Assembly: GCA_944320815.1 (NCBI GenBank)
Contig: CALUIZ010000006.1
Coordinates: forward strand, 1 to 64,000
Origin: an uncultured Phocaeicola sp.
GTDB taxonomy: Bacteria; Bacteroidota; Bacteroidia; Bacteroidales; Bacteroidaceae
Reading direction: 5' to 3'
Length of the DNA: 64,000 nucleotides
The notes under the pieces were generated by a model. That model was not told the DNA's origin. It ran no database searches and was given only the letters and a program-made list of their open reading frames with translations. Shown one piece after another: positions 34,701-43,170 of the stretch. A program made the position numbers and the translations under genes. Numbering within the stretch: the stretch's first letter is position 1; each line of letters starts with the position of its first letter.

Positions 34701-35587
34701 AAAATTGGTGGCAATACAATGTATAAAAGACTTAGTTTATTTCTGAAACTCAGATAAAGTAAAGGGAGAATTATTATAAGCGCAAGAGACAATGTTAACA
34801 CAGTGTCATTCTTGATCTGTCTTGCATTACCAACCGCCACTATTGGACCGCCAATACACTCTACTTTAACCCGGTTGTTTGAAAGTTGTTTGCATGTATA
34901 TTCCAGTTCATTTACAAGTTCTTCATTTTCACCCGTATTTGTCATACTCTTTGTAGGTTCCAAATACATATACAGTGTCGTCATATCTTTATTAAAGATA
35001 TAATCATCATAAATCTCATATTCGAAATCCGCACTGAATCGCTCAAATTTTTTCAACAGATGTGTTCCAAAATTAAGAGGATCCTTGCGTAAAATGTCAC
35101 TTATGACAAAGCCTGATGGTGATGTCAGCAAAGAGTAATATCGGCCTAAAGACCTTTCTATACAACTGTCTGCCAACTCATTCTCTATTCGGATATAATC
35201 ATTCTCTTCAAGAAAAACAGGCAGGTATTTGTATATAAAATCGGAACTGTTATTTATTATTTCCTGGTTTACGCCTGTTATAACAGAATGAACCAGTCCA
35301 TTATCAATGAGAGACTGAATGCTGTCTGAAAAGGATGAAGCCGTTTCCACCATTTCATCCGGTTCCGAACCGGAAACCATAACCAGTATTCTGTCCTTTA
35401 GTTTGAAATTCTCCAGAATGTTGCTGTCATTCTTATCTCCATCACCAAAAAAACTAGATATATTCTCTTGTAATTTTATTTGTGAAGCATAAAAACCGCT
35501 TGCCCCAATTATAAGAATCAATAGAAAATAAAGAAGAATACGACGCTTCTCAAACCAGTCATATATATGAATGAATATATTATACAT
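31772..35587 (-). CDS. Triple fusion: RND/MMPL exporter + acyltransferase + methyltransferase
   Basis: 1271 residues. Part 1 (about 1-840) is an RND/MMPL-type exporter, with two sets of membrane helices and long periplasmic loops. Part 2 (about 860-1060) is a PlsC-like acyltransferase with NHQSFVD and FPEGTRSED. Part 3 (about 1110-1271) is a SAM methyltransferase with VDIGCGYGQLC. The exporter resembles those moving aryl polyenes or lipids outward, and the acyltransferase would join the polyene to a lipid or glycerol carrier. Having all three in one protein ties assembly to export. Its frame is continuous; it overlaps the glycosyltransferase gene by eight bases. Confidence 0.85.
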   Translation of the reverse strand: MYNIFIHIYDWFEKRRILLYFLLILIIGASGFYASQIKLQENISSFFGDGDKNDSNILENFKLKDRILVMVSGSEPDEMVETASSFSDSIQSLIDNGLVHSVITGVNQEIINNSSDFIYKYLPVFLEENDYIRIENELADSCIERSLGRYYSLLTSPSGFVISDILRKDPLNFGTHLLKKFERFSADFEYEIYDDYIFNKDMTTLYMYLEPTKSMTNTGENEELVNELEYTCKQLSNNRVKVECIGGPIVAVGNARQIKNDTVLTLSLALIIILPLLYLSFRNKLSLLYIVLPPIFGALLALAIISITKSSISVIAIGAGTVVLGISLSYSIHIISHNNHINDPRDIIQDLAYPLTVGCFTTIGAFVALMFTESPLLQDMGLFASLTLVGTTVFSLVFLPHFLRFNNHNETSKLLEGIEKYNGYAFEKNKYIIIGVAVATVVCLFHYNKVEFDSDMSSINFESAATREAEKKATSILGNSKQQIYIVTSGSDHNAVIKAYTQLHELYDSLKNEDCIEKYTDIKDFIIEDEVQRARISKWSQFWEKRADDSMSKVIKAGESFGFNESAFDELKNTLDQLYEVCDYNLHDCGESILDDWIHKSPSALTLISKISISQENKDEVYKEISKVKNTTIIDRAYFSSKMIVSTSNDFNFILLVTSFLVFFTLLVTYGRIEIAILTFLPMCISWIIILGVMSIFNIKFNIVNIILATFIFGIGDDFSIFTMDGLLNKYKNGSKLFEAHKSAIFFSALTTVIGMGVLIFAKHPALQSIATISVLGLCIVVIVSYTVQPYLFDLLILKPTQQGGQPYTISSCINTIYAFLYFVIGCIILNAIYVLLKLTFMNAKRKQSIFHYLICCFIRIFLKSMYMVNVQYQNIKEIDFNKPSVIIANHQSFVDILILLSLSPKIVMVTKGWVWRSPIFGRIVQYAGFYTIEEGYEKLIDSLSPLVKEGYSVVVFPEGTRSEDCEIKRFHKGAFYLAEKLQLDIIPLVIYGTGLISSKRQPFYIKKGEIIAKAILNSTETEELKDATYQEKAKYYRKLFLYEYGILKEQYNRATNNYYKKLLIKNYIYKGPVLEWYMRIKCKMDGYYNYWDRKLPREAKIVDIGCGYGQLCFMLGLLSPKREMIGIDYDSNKIELANNSFLANEKIRFCQGDMQDIILPESDAFIFNDSLHYVDTSCQERILCHCASRLNPNGVILIREGDSSKKTEHKTIVKSEIWSTRIIKFNKTEGPLNFISSDWIKQFTKRNNLNLKIEKCDRKTSQTIYIITKP

Positions 35588-36761
35588 GCGTTCTGTTTTT
35601 TCTTATTGTTGCCAAAATCAAGTAACTCAAAATACAAGCAGCTAATCCTGACAGGACAGCCAATGCCATACTTCCTGCAATATACTGAAATAAAGATGTA
35701 TAGGCACTCTCGAATGTAATGTTGTCAAAAGATATTTTTGCTTCAGAAGGATAAATGGCATATCCTATTCTCATGCTTCCATACAGAATGAATGGAATCA
35801 TAGGAGGTATGCTTATGTTCGAAAACATCAGTGCAATGACCTTGTTTAGTTTGAAGATATGGGCCGATACTGCAGCAAATATCATCTGATATCCCCATAT
35901 CGGTATTATACCGCAGAAAATCCCCCAGCCAATCGACATGGATAATCTCATATTGTTTTCCTTGTTATTTATTACCTGCTCTCTAATAACTTTCTTGATA
36001 TTCTCTTTTGTCAGAAATTTCAAGCATTTCCAAGGGTAATAGAAAAGCAAAGCATAAATAACCAGAAAAGTATTCAATATACTTATTCTGGTAAAGTCTC
36101 TTAATGGCCTGAAATGGGAAACTCTTTCTTCCTTAGGTGGATAGTAAACTTTGATAGGTACATTTTCCACATTGATGCCTTTCCATGCTGCCCGCACTAT
36201 AATTTCTACCTCAAATTCATATTTGCGAGTCAGCAAATGTATTCCTTTTATCCATTTCAATGGATATAATCTGAAACCGGACTGTGTGTCCTGCAGCGTA
36301 TTTCCAGTTTCTATCTTATACCAGAAATTTGAGAATTTATTGGCGAAAGTATTCTTCCCCGGCATATTATCCGCCCTAAGGTTTCTGGCCCCTATCAGAA
36401 TGCTTCCCGGCTTTTCCTCTATTCTATCAATAAAGGCAGGAATGTCATCCGCAAAGTGCTGTCCGTCAGAATCCAAAGTTATAGCATAATCAAATCCTTT
36501 CTCGATTGCATATTTCAGCCCCGTCAACAAAGCATATCCTTTCCCTTTATTTTCCTTATATGAGATATACTGTATTCCGGAATATTCACCGAGTATAGCA
36601 GATGTATGATCTGTTGAACCATCATTGACAACAATCACATCATCACTGTAATCCTTCACACTGTCAACAACTTTCTTTATAGTCTTCTCATTATTATAAG
36701 TAGGTATTATGACAGCACACTTCAGCCGCTTTAGCCGGTCCTTATATACAGTATATTCCAT
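35580..36761 (-). CDS. Glycosyltransferase family 2 fused to a DUF2062 membrane domain
   Basis: 393 residues. N-terminal GT2 domain with CAVIIPTYNN, VVNDGSTDH and TLDSDGQHF (DxD), then QDTQSGFRLY typical of polyprenol-phosphate-type sugar transferases. The C-terminal part (about 260-390) is DUF2062, with membrane helices (GWGIFCGIIPIWGYQM). Together they could add a sugar to a membrane-bound intermediate of the polyene lipid. Position between exporter and dehydratase genes fits aryl-polyene clusters. Confidence 0.85.
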   Translation of the reverse strand: MEYTVYKDRLKRLKCAVIIPTYNNEKTIKKVVDSVKDYSDDVIVVNDGSTDHTSAILGEYSGIQYISYKENKGKGYALLTGLKYAIEKGFDYAITLDSDGQHFADDIPAFIDRIEEKPGSILIGARNLRADNMPGKNTFANKFSNFWYKIETGNTLQDTQSGFRLYPLKWIKGIHLLTRKYEFEVEIIVRAAWKGINVENVPIKVYYPPKEERVSHFRPLRDFTRISILNTFLVIYALLFYYPWKCLKFLTKENIKKVIREQVINNKENNMRLSMSIGWGIFCGIIPIWGYQMIFAAVSAHIFKLNKVIALMFSNISIPPMIPFILYGSMRIGYAIYPSEAKISFDNITFESAYTSLFQYIAGSMALAVLSGLAACILSYLILATIRKNRTHV

Positions 36762-36768
36762 ATTTGTA

Positions 36769-37122
36769 TTATTTGATTGTTGCTTTTAGTTTTAAAACCG
36801 TTTCGTCGTTATTATATACCATGGCTGATATTGTGTTATCTCTTAAAAATGTAATGTCTATTGATATTAAAAGTCCCGCTGTTGGTTTAATGACAGATAT
36901 AAACTTACACTCCTTTATTTTGCTGAAAGAAATATTTTTATCATAATAAACACTTAAGCAGCGTCTTATAATAGCCAGGGAACAGACTCCAGGCACAATG
37001 GGTTCAAGTGGGAAATGCCCCTCATATATAGGGTGTTTCTCCATTAATTCGACAATAGACTTAAATCCATTTTCTCCTTCAATGATCTGTGCAATTCTAT
37101 AGAAATTATCTTCCCAATTCAT
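36769..37122 (-). CDS. Hotdog dehydratase (FabZ-like)
   Basis: 117 residues. HPIYEGHFPLEPIVPGVCSLAII matches the FabZ/FabA hotdog signature (HxxxxGHFP...P(V/I)PGV): the catalytic His and the helix start are present. It should dehydrate 3-hydroxyacyl carrier-protein intermediates to give the conjugated double bonds. It is the second dehydratase of the cluster (the other is at 42766). Overlaps the LolA-like gene by four bases. Confidence 0.8.
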   Translation of the reverse strand: MNWEDNFYRIAQIIEGENGFKSIVELMEKHPIYEGHFPLEPIVPGVCSLAIIRRCLSVYYDKNISFSKIKECKFISVIKPTAGLLISIDITFLRDNTISAMVYNNDETVLKLKATIK

Positions 37123-37742
37123 TGTTTGTCAAATTGTTTGATTTGTTTGTTCAATTCTTTGTCCAGAAATTCATATAGCGTATAATCGCCATTAGGCTGT
37201 GTCATTCTCATCTTATTAAGACACATGTTTCGTCTGTCAAATTCAAGCACAATCTCTTTGATTTTAGATGCCACCCTCTTTTTTTTAGGTGTCATTATAA
37301 TTGTATATTTAAGTTCTCCTTTCTTCAATTCATGTTGAAAATCTTTGGCAGAATTCATGACCTTTCCTGTCATGCAAGCCGACAGGATGTTCTTCAGCTC
37401 ACGTAGCATTGGATTTGATTCCACCTTCATCTTGTTTATTCTGTCTCCATTTTTCATCTGGAAATCTTCTGACGTCATTTTTATATAGTCTCCGTTGTTA
37501 AACGAAAGTAATATCTGTTCTGGCCTTTGATAATAGAAGACCCCTTTTTTCAACACTTTATTTGACAATACAGATATAGACTGTGTTTGTATAAACTTAC
37601 AGGTTATTGTTTGTATTTTGGATGTCTTACTTTCCAATTCATTCATGAACTCTTTATCATTGCAGGAGTTTTCTTGCGCATTTACCGACAAGCACATGCC
37701 CAAGCACATTAAAATACATATCAATCTATATTTCATAAGCAT
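37119..37742 (-). CDS. LolA-like outer membrane carrier protein
   Basis: 207 residues with a signal peptide (1-22, ending VNAQ). The beta-sheet pattern LESKTSKIQTITCKFIQTQ and GVFYYQRPEQILLSF matches LolA-like periplasmic carriers, which move hydrophobic lipids between membranes; aryl-polyene clusters carry one. A second ATG (37736) also gives a fine start. Overlaps the deacetylase gene by 17 bases and the dehydratase by four. Confidence 0.8.
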   Translation of the reverse strand: MLMKYRLICILMCLGMCLSVNAQENSCNDKEFMNELESKTSKIQTITCKFIQTQSISVLSNKVLKKGVFYYQRPEQILLSFNNGDYIKMTSEDFQMKNGDRINKMKVESNPMLRELKNILSACMTGKVMNSAKDFQHELKKGELKYTIIMTPKKKRVASKIKEIVLEFDRRNMCLNKMRMTQPNGDYTLYEFLDKELNKQIKQFDKQ

Positions 37743-38412
37743 TCTTATTTATAAGTCTATCTAATGGTACAATTTTAATCCCTTTCTTTTCAATTCCTTC
37801 TATAACCGATTTCAGAAGCAAGCCAGAGCCTTCCCTGTTATCATGCAGTAAAACGATGTCTCCATTCTTGATATTCCGTACTATTCTTTCGCTTATAGAA
37901 TCACGCTTCAAAAATTTCAATGTATCATAGGATCGAATACTCCATCCTATGCAATCAAATCTATTTTTTACAGCTCTCCGTATAAGAGGATTGGTAACCC
38001 CGAATGGTGGTCTGAAAAAAATCGGGTACTTGCCTATAATTTTATATATAACATCATTTGTCTTCCGTATATCTTCATAAATTCTGTCACTACTCCAAAG
38101 AGTATAGGACCCGGAATGTGAATAAGTATGATTCCCGATTATATGCCCTTCATCATAAATTCTCTTGACCAGTTCTGGATATGTTTCAATCTTTGAACCT
38201 ATAAGGAAGAAAGCAGCCTTAATATTATTCTCCTTAAGTGTATCGAGTATTCTGGGCGTATGAACAGGGTCGGGACCATCATCAAATGTCAGTGCTACTG
38301 CTTTCTCCATCCTATTCCCTCTACAAATACATCTTAAGTATATTCCACTTCTGATATCAGCCGAAGCCCATATAAGAAATAGCAAGACAAAGGAAATTAT
38401 TATAAAAAGCAT
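37726..38412 (-). CDS. Polysaccharide deacetylase family (NodB-type) protein
   Basis: 228 residues, with a short N-terminal membrane anchor (1-18). NodB motifs: TFDDGPDPVH (metal-binding Asp), HIIGNHTYSH (metal-binding His), FFRPPFGV and LLHDNREGSG. Removes acetyl or other acyl groups from a sugar, peptide or polyene lipid head. Location between LolA and the chain-length factor gene suggests a role in the cluster product, though its substrate is unknown. Confidence 0.8.
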   Translation of the reverse strand: MLFIIISFVLLFLIWASADIRSGIYLRCICRGNRMEKAVALTFDDGPDPVHTPRILDTLKENNIKAAFFLIGSKIETYPELVKRIYDEGHIIGNHTYSHSGSYTLWSSDRIYEDIRKTNDVIYKIIGKYPIFFRPPFGVTNPLIRRAVKNRFDCIGWSIRSYDTLKFLKRDSISERIVRNIKNGDIVLLHDNREGSGLLLKSVIEGIEKKGIKIVPLDRLINKNAYEI

Positions 38413-38413
38413 A

Positions 38414-39220
38414 TCAAACTCCTTTCACTATAATTATTGAAGAACCCATACCTAAATAATTATTGCATATTATCATTTCTTCATCTCTCTGCATATTCTT
38501 GGTGCACTCGTAGAATATCCGTGCGGAAACAGTTGGATAAATACCATATTCCGTGAAATTGTTATAGACAATTTTTTCTTCTTTAGATTTTGCATATCGA
38601 CAGAAGCACTCATCCAGGCTGAGTGCATTGTTTGAAAACTCAATACGGTCTATCCTGATTTTACATGCTTCAGAATATTGTGATGTCAATTCCATAAAGA
38701 TTGCACCTTCTCCATTCTTTTGTCCATTGCGAAAGACCCCTAACCGTTCTAATATATTATTGGAGCTTTCAGTAACTTCATCAAAAGCCCCTAATAAGAT
38801 TCTTCCTTTTCCCTCAATACTAACCTGCAGATATGCATCAAGCAATGCATCCTCAAAACTGTGAGACCTGTTTACATATGTAATGTTCTCGCAATGGTTC
38901 TTTGAAAGTAAGGCTATTTGGCCTCCTACAGTGTTAAATGTAGATTGGATAAAAGGAGTTGGGTTTAATAGCTCTTCATTATTCTCTATTACATTTCTGA
39001 GGAATCTTTCGCTGTCTGCCAAACATCCGTACCCGGTTGCAGTTATTATGGCGTCAATATCTTTAACATTATCTATATTACCACAACATTCTACAGCGGT
39101 TGAAACGGCCATCCTAAGTATGCGAGACATTCGTCTTCTTACAGCCGCTTCCGGTATTAATGCCTTGACATCTGATATAACGTCATCATCAGCAATTATA
39201 TTTTTAATGTAACAACTCAT
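38414..39220 (-). CDS. Ketosynthase-like chain-length factor (no active-site Cys)
   Basis: 268 residues, shorter than a full ketosynthase, with a KS-like fold. Where true ketosynthases have TACSSS, this has STFNTVGGQIAL, with Thr in place of the Cys, so it cannot condense by itself. In aryl-polyene and type II PKS clusters such proteins pair with a ketosynthase and set chain length. It directly follows the ketosynthase gene at 39220 (shared base), its likely partner. Confidence 0.75.
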   Translation of the reverse strand: MSCYIKNIIADDDVISDVKALIPEAAVRRRMSRILRMAVSTAVECCGNIDNVKDIDAIITATGYGCLADSERFLRNVIENNEELLNPTPFIQSTFNTVGGQIALLSKNHCENITYVNRSHSFEDALLDAYLQVSIEGKGRILLGAFDEVTESSNNILERLGVFRNGQKNGEGAIFMELTSQYSEACKIRIDRIEFSNNALSLDECFCRYAKSKEEKIVYNNFTEYGIYPTVSARIFYECTKNMQRDEEMIICNNYLGMGSSIIIVKGV

Positions 39221-40395
39221 TATTGCTTAGAGAAAATTAAAGTTGAACAATTACCTCCGAATCCAAAAGAATTAGAGAGAACGGCATTGATTTCTTGTTT
39301 ATGAAGTTTTGTATTTGGTATTACTCCATTACTCATTGGCACTGCAAAATTTAGTGACTCAGGCACAAAGCCTTCTTTAATCGACAAGATGGAAAATACA
39401 GCTTCTATACCTCCAGATGCTGCTAATGTATGGCCTGTATAAGACTTTGTGGAACATATAAGAGGCATATGCTGATTGAATATGCGTGATATAGCTATTG
39501 ATTCCGTTAAGTCGTTATTGGGCGTACCTGTACCATGAGCATTTATATAATCTATAGATTCTGGAGATAAACCAGCCATGGACAGAGCTTTTGTCATTGC
39601 AAGACAAGCACCTTCCCCGTCTTCTGATGATGCCGTTTGATGGTATGCATCATTCGCATTGGCAAATCCGGAAAGACGGCAATACTTTTTTTTACAGTCT
39701 TCTTCTCTTTGAAGGACAATATATCCGGCGCCTTCACCAAGATTGAGTCCTGTTCTTCTTGCATCAAATGGCTTACATAATTCTTTATCCAATATCATAA
39801 GGGATTTGAAGCCGTTCAGTGTAAATGCACTTAAAGCATCGCATCCTCCTGCAATAACCGCATCCAATATGCCATGCTTCAACAGGTTATATCCTTTGAT
39901 TATAGCATTGGCTGATGAAGAGCATGCTGTACTGATAGTCGTTGAATAGCCATTAACGTTACAATAATTGCATATGGCCTTAGTTGAAGCCGCACAATCG
40001 TGCATGAGCACTTGCCTCAAATCACCTTTAGTATTGTCTTTAATATAATCTTTAAAAAATATCTCCGTTAGATCCATACCACCAACAGATGTCGATGATA
40101 TTAGACCTATTTTATCACTGGACACATCAATTTGTGAATCTATAATGGCTTCTGTAACGGCAAGCATTCCCAATAATGCTGTTCTTGAAATAACTTTACT
40201 TGTTGGTATGCACAGCTTTTCTTTAATTTGTTCGTTTGAATATCTAATTTCTCCAACAGGTAATTGATTGTTGGTTATTAGTATTTCAGGACAAAGAGAA
40301 ATGCCACTTTGTCCTGAATATAAATGAGACAAATTTTCTTCCACTCCAAAACCAAGTGAAGAAACTATACCTAGGCCGCTAACTACAATGCTCAT
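39220..40395 (-). CDS. Beta-ketoacyl-ACP synthase (FabF type)
   Basis: 391 residues. Cys of STACSSSANAI, His of AHGTGTPNND and His of KSYTGHTLAASG complete the Cys-His-His triad; a final NSFGFGGN motif ends the protein. It should elongate acyl chains on the carrier protein, together with the chain-length factor next to it. Starts ten bases after the carrier protein gene stop (40405). Confidence 0.9.
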   Translation of the reverse strand: MSIVVSGLGIVSSLGFGVEENLSHLYSGQSGISLCPEILITNNQLPVGEIRYSNEQIKEKLCIPTSKVISRTALLGMLAVTEAIIDSQIDVSSDKIGLISSTSVGGMDLTEIFFKDYIKDNTKGDLRQVLMHDCAASTKAICNYCNVNGYSTTISTACSSSANAIIKGYNLLKHGILDAVIAGGCDALSAFTLNGFKSLMILDKELCKPFDARRTGLNLGEGAGYIVLQREEDCKKKYCRLSGFANANDAYHQTASSEDGEGACLAMTKALSMAGLSPESIDYINAHGTGTPNNDLTESIAISRIFNQHMPLICSTKSYTGHTLAASGGIEAVFSILSIKEGFVPESLNFAVPMSNGVIPNTKLHKQEINAVLSNSFGFGGNCSTLIFSKQ

Positions 40396-40404
40396 TATAA
40401 CACT

Positions 40405-40659
40405 TTATTTCTTGTTCTTCTCAATGTATTCAGCAAGTGTTCTTACAGAGTAGAAGACAGGTCTTGCTTCTGCAGAATTGGACAGTTTAATACCATAATA
40501 TTTTTCAAGTATGAGTATCACTTCCAATGCATCTATTGAATCCAATCCTAATCCATCACCAAATAACGGTGCATCTGTATCAATGTCATCAACGGTTATT
40601 TCTTCCAAATTTAATTCCTCAATCAAATGCTGTTTGAGTTCTTTTACTAGCTGTTCCAT
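40405..40659 (-). CDS. Acyl carrier protein
   Basis: 84 residues, acidic. GLGLDSIDALEV carries the Ser that takes the phosphopantetheine arm. One of two carrier proteins of the cluster (the other at 45150). Overlaps the ketosynthase gene at 40647 by 13 bases. Confidence 0.9.
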   Translation of the reverse strand: MEQLVKELKQHLIEELNLEEITVDDIDTDAPLFGDGLGLDSIDALEVILILEKYYGIKLSNSAEARPVFYSVRTLAEYIEKNKK

Positions 40660-42338
40660 GATCGTTTATTTTCTCTGATTAATAATTTCAAATTAACTTC
40701 ATACTTTTCATTTAGCTTTTCACACCATCCACAAATGACAGCCTGCGCTTTCCCTGTTTCAATCAACAGCTCCGCATATTCTTCTGCGGTTCCATTGTCT
40801 TTATCTTCAACAAAGAATGTGTTGTTTCCTTTTATCTTATAGCGAATGCACAGTTCTCCATTGACGACATTTGGTAAGGTATATACAAAAATCGCCGGAG
40901 AAGCTCCTTCTTCTGAATGCTTATTGATAATTTTCTGATGCTCGATATCCGCATCAAGAGATGAAGACCTGTTTGCCAGAACTATAGATATGTCTTCCGA
41001 CGAGTATTGATTCAGCGGACACTTTTCCAGCAGATTCGCCATAGAAACATATGCTGCCTTACATAAATCACTCATCTTGTAGAACTTCATGTTGGTCTCA
41101 CCCAACTTTCTGTATTCCACCCTAATAAAATCATGAAATGCGTCACATGAAACCGGCAAGCTGTAATGACATACTTCTTTTACAGAATTATCATAGGCTG
41201 GATGAATACCTTTGTAGCTTTCAGAAGAAACAACGATGGCAGCATTGCATCCACCAAATCCGGAAGCCGTCTTTATAAATGCCTCTTTCGTAAACGTCTG
41301 TTCCTTAGAACTTACACTTATGGCACATGAAGTCCCAGGCTCCTCAAATCCTAAAGTCGCAAATACTCTTTTTGTGAGAAGCTCATGAATGCACAGTATG
41401 GTTTCTACCACACCAGATGCACCAAGTGTATGTCCTATATACGACTTAAAACTATTTATAGGTTTATCTGTAAGCCCGGCTAAAGCAATAGCCTTGCTTT
41501 CCATTTCATCATTATATACAGTTGAAGTGCCATGTGCATTTATAAAGCCTATATCGTCTTTATCCAAGTTAGCCTCTCTTAATGCTCTTTCAATCGCTAA
41601 ATACAATCCGTCACCAGTCCTTGATGGGCCTGATATATGATTTGCATCATTGGTTATAGCACCACCGTTAAGATATAAATACGGGTGTCTGGCATGACTT
41701 TCATCTGATGTCAGAAGTATGGCTCCGCATGCTTCTCCCAAACATAACCCATCACGGTTTTTATCATATGGCCTACACGGTTTTGAACTTATTGACTTAA
41801 ATGAGGCAAATCCTTCTGTTATGAATGGACTTAGCGTATCACAGCCGACTACGATAATATTGTCATATTTACCCTGTAGTATGATTTCTCTGGCTATTAT
41901 TAGAGCTGACACTCCTGATATACAAGCGTTAGAAACGACCAATGGCAAGTTCGATAGTCCTAAATGCTCCTGTAACTTCAGTGCTGTAGTGCCTAAAAAT
42001 GCATCCTCTGGGACTGGACAGATATTTTCTTCCAATTTAATGACATTACCTTTTGTTGTAGATAAAATGACCAAAAGCCTTTGGTCTTTTACCTCCAACT
42101 GAGATTCATTGACAATTGCCAATATATTATTCATCACCAGCGATTCAAAGAATGTGCATCCCTCTCGTTGAGACGCTAATGGCAAGGCTCTGTCTATAGC
42201 TCCTACAATCATCCCATATTCTTCATTATAGCTGAGTCCACACTCTTTTTGCTCTAATGCAGAGAAAGTTTGCATCTTATCTCCCAAAGATGTAATCAAA
42301 CTGTCATGTCCTATATATATTTGTTTTACTTTATCCAT
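40647..42338 (-). CDS. Beta-ketoacyl synthase with extended C-terminal domain
   Basis: About 563 residues from ATG 42338, or five more with ATG 42350. The KS part (1-380) has Cys in VVSNACISG, His in AHGTSTVYND and His in KSYIGHTLGASG. After the KS core (about 395-565) there is a roughly 170-residue extension with no recognised domain. It may be a second condensing enzyme for the aromatic starter or for late elongation. Overlaps the thioesterase gene by about 13-25 bases. Confidence 0.85.
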   Translation of the reverse strand: MDKVKQIYIGHDSLITSLGDKMQTFSALEQKECGLSYNEEYGMIVGAIDRALPLASQREGCTFFESLVMNNILAIVNESQLEVKDQRLLVILSTTKGNVIKLEENICPVPEDAFLGTTALKLQEHLGLSNLPLVVSNACISGVSALIIAREIILQGKYDNIIVVGCDTLSPFITEGFASFKSISSKPCRPYDKNRDGLCLGEACGAILLTSDESHARHPYLYLNGGAITNDANHISGPSRTGDGLYLAIERALREANLDKDDIGFINAHGTSTVYNDEMESKAIALAGLTDKPINSFKSYIGHTLGASGVVETILCIHELLTKRVFATLGFEEPGTSCAISVSSKEQTFTKEAFIKTASGFGGCNAAIVVSSESYKGIHPAYDNSVKEVCHYSLPVSCDAFHDFIRVEYRKLGETNMKFYKMSDLCKAAYVSMANLLEKCPLNQYSSEDISIVLANRSSSLDADIEHQKIINKHSEEGASPAIFVYTLPNVVNGELCIRYKIKGNNTFFVEDKDNGTAEEYAELLIETGKAQAVICGWCEKLNEKYEVNLKLLIRENKRSWNS

Positions 42339-42769
42339 TTTTCTTTCCATTTTTCATAAAACGGAGGATTGTTCAGACACATTTCCCCATTGTTATCTAT
42401 GAACACTTGGACGGAACTGCCTCTTGCGACAATTATATCGCTGTCTGATTTCCGTATCAGGTATTCAAAGCAGATTTTGGCAGCAGGTGTTTGAATATAC
42501 TTCGTTTCTATTATGATGTCATCATCTATAGTAAGTGGGGTCAAGTACTGTATCTGCAGATCTACTATTGGTGCCATATATCCGCTAGCATATATATCCA
42601 TATACCCTATGCCTGGATATTCCCGGCCAAATGCCTCCCTTCCATCCTCAAAGTATTTTACATACGAACCATGCCAGACTATTTTCATAGAATCTACTTC
42701 ACTGAACCGAACTTTAGCTTTTGTAATCCCCACTAAGGACGGTGTAGAATCATACTTCCTCTTCTTCAT
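42326..42769 (-). CDS. Acyl-ACP/CoA thioesterase (4HBT type)
   Basis: 147 residues from ATG 42769, which overlaps the dehydratase stop by four bases (ATGA), so I prefer it to the upstream start at 42811. RFSEVDSMKIVWHG is the 4-hydroxybenzoyl-CoA thioesterase-type hotdog signature. It would release or edit intermediates from the carrier. Position between ketosynthase and dehydratase supports a role in the polyene cycle. Confidence 0.8.
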   Translation of the reverse strand: MKKRKYDSTPSLVGITKAKVRFSEVDSMKIVWHGSYVKYFEDGREAFGREYPGIGYMDIYASGYMAPIVDLQIQYLTPLTIDDDIIIETKYIQTPAAKICFEYLIRKSDSDIIVARGSSVQVFIDNNGEMCLNNPPFYEKWKEKWIK

Positions 42770-43170
42770 GAATTCAAGAAAATTTTCATTTGACAACTTG
42801 CAGCCAAACAACCGTCAGTAAAAGTCTCAGCCTTGATAAGGGTAATGTCAAAAACTTCCTGAAGTATTTCAATTCTGGTTTCTAACATGTCATTTCTCTT
42901 TGGTAGAGAAAAAATTTCCATATTGGAAATGGCACCTATATAACCTATCGGTATAGGCTTGTTTTCACTTCTACAAATATATCCTACTCTCGCTGCAGCT
43001 GATTGCGCCATGTGTTCAATAAGACCAAATTCAGTAAAACAACCATTCTCCACAAACAGATTGTCATCTTTGATTGTCAACTGAGTTTCTGAAATGCCGT
43101 TTGTTATACCGACAAATCTGTCAACCATAACTATCGGATCTCTTTGTGGTATTAAATCAATTATCTTCAT
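42766..43170 (-). CDS. Hotdog-fold dehydratase-like protein
   Basis: 134 residues. IPQRDPIVMVDRFVG and FGLIEHMAQSAAA give the FabZ/FabA-type hotdog pattern seen in ApeP-like proteins of aryl-polyene clusters. It probably dehydrates the 3-hydroxyacyl carrier intermediates, with the partner at 36769. Stop overlaps the thioesterase start (ATGA); start overlaps the methyltransferase stop by four bases. Confidence 0.8.
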   Translation of the reverse strand: MKIIDLIPQRDPIVMVDRFVGITNGISETQLTIKDDNLFVENGCFTEFGLIEHMAQSAAARVGYICRSENKPIPIGYIGAISNMEIFSLPKRNDMLETRIEILQEVFDITLIKAETFTDGCLAASCQMKIFLNS

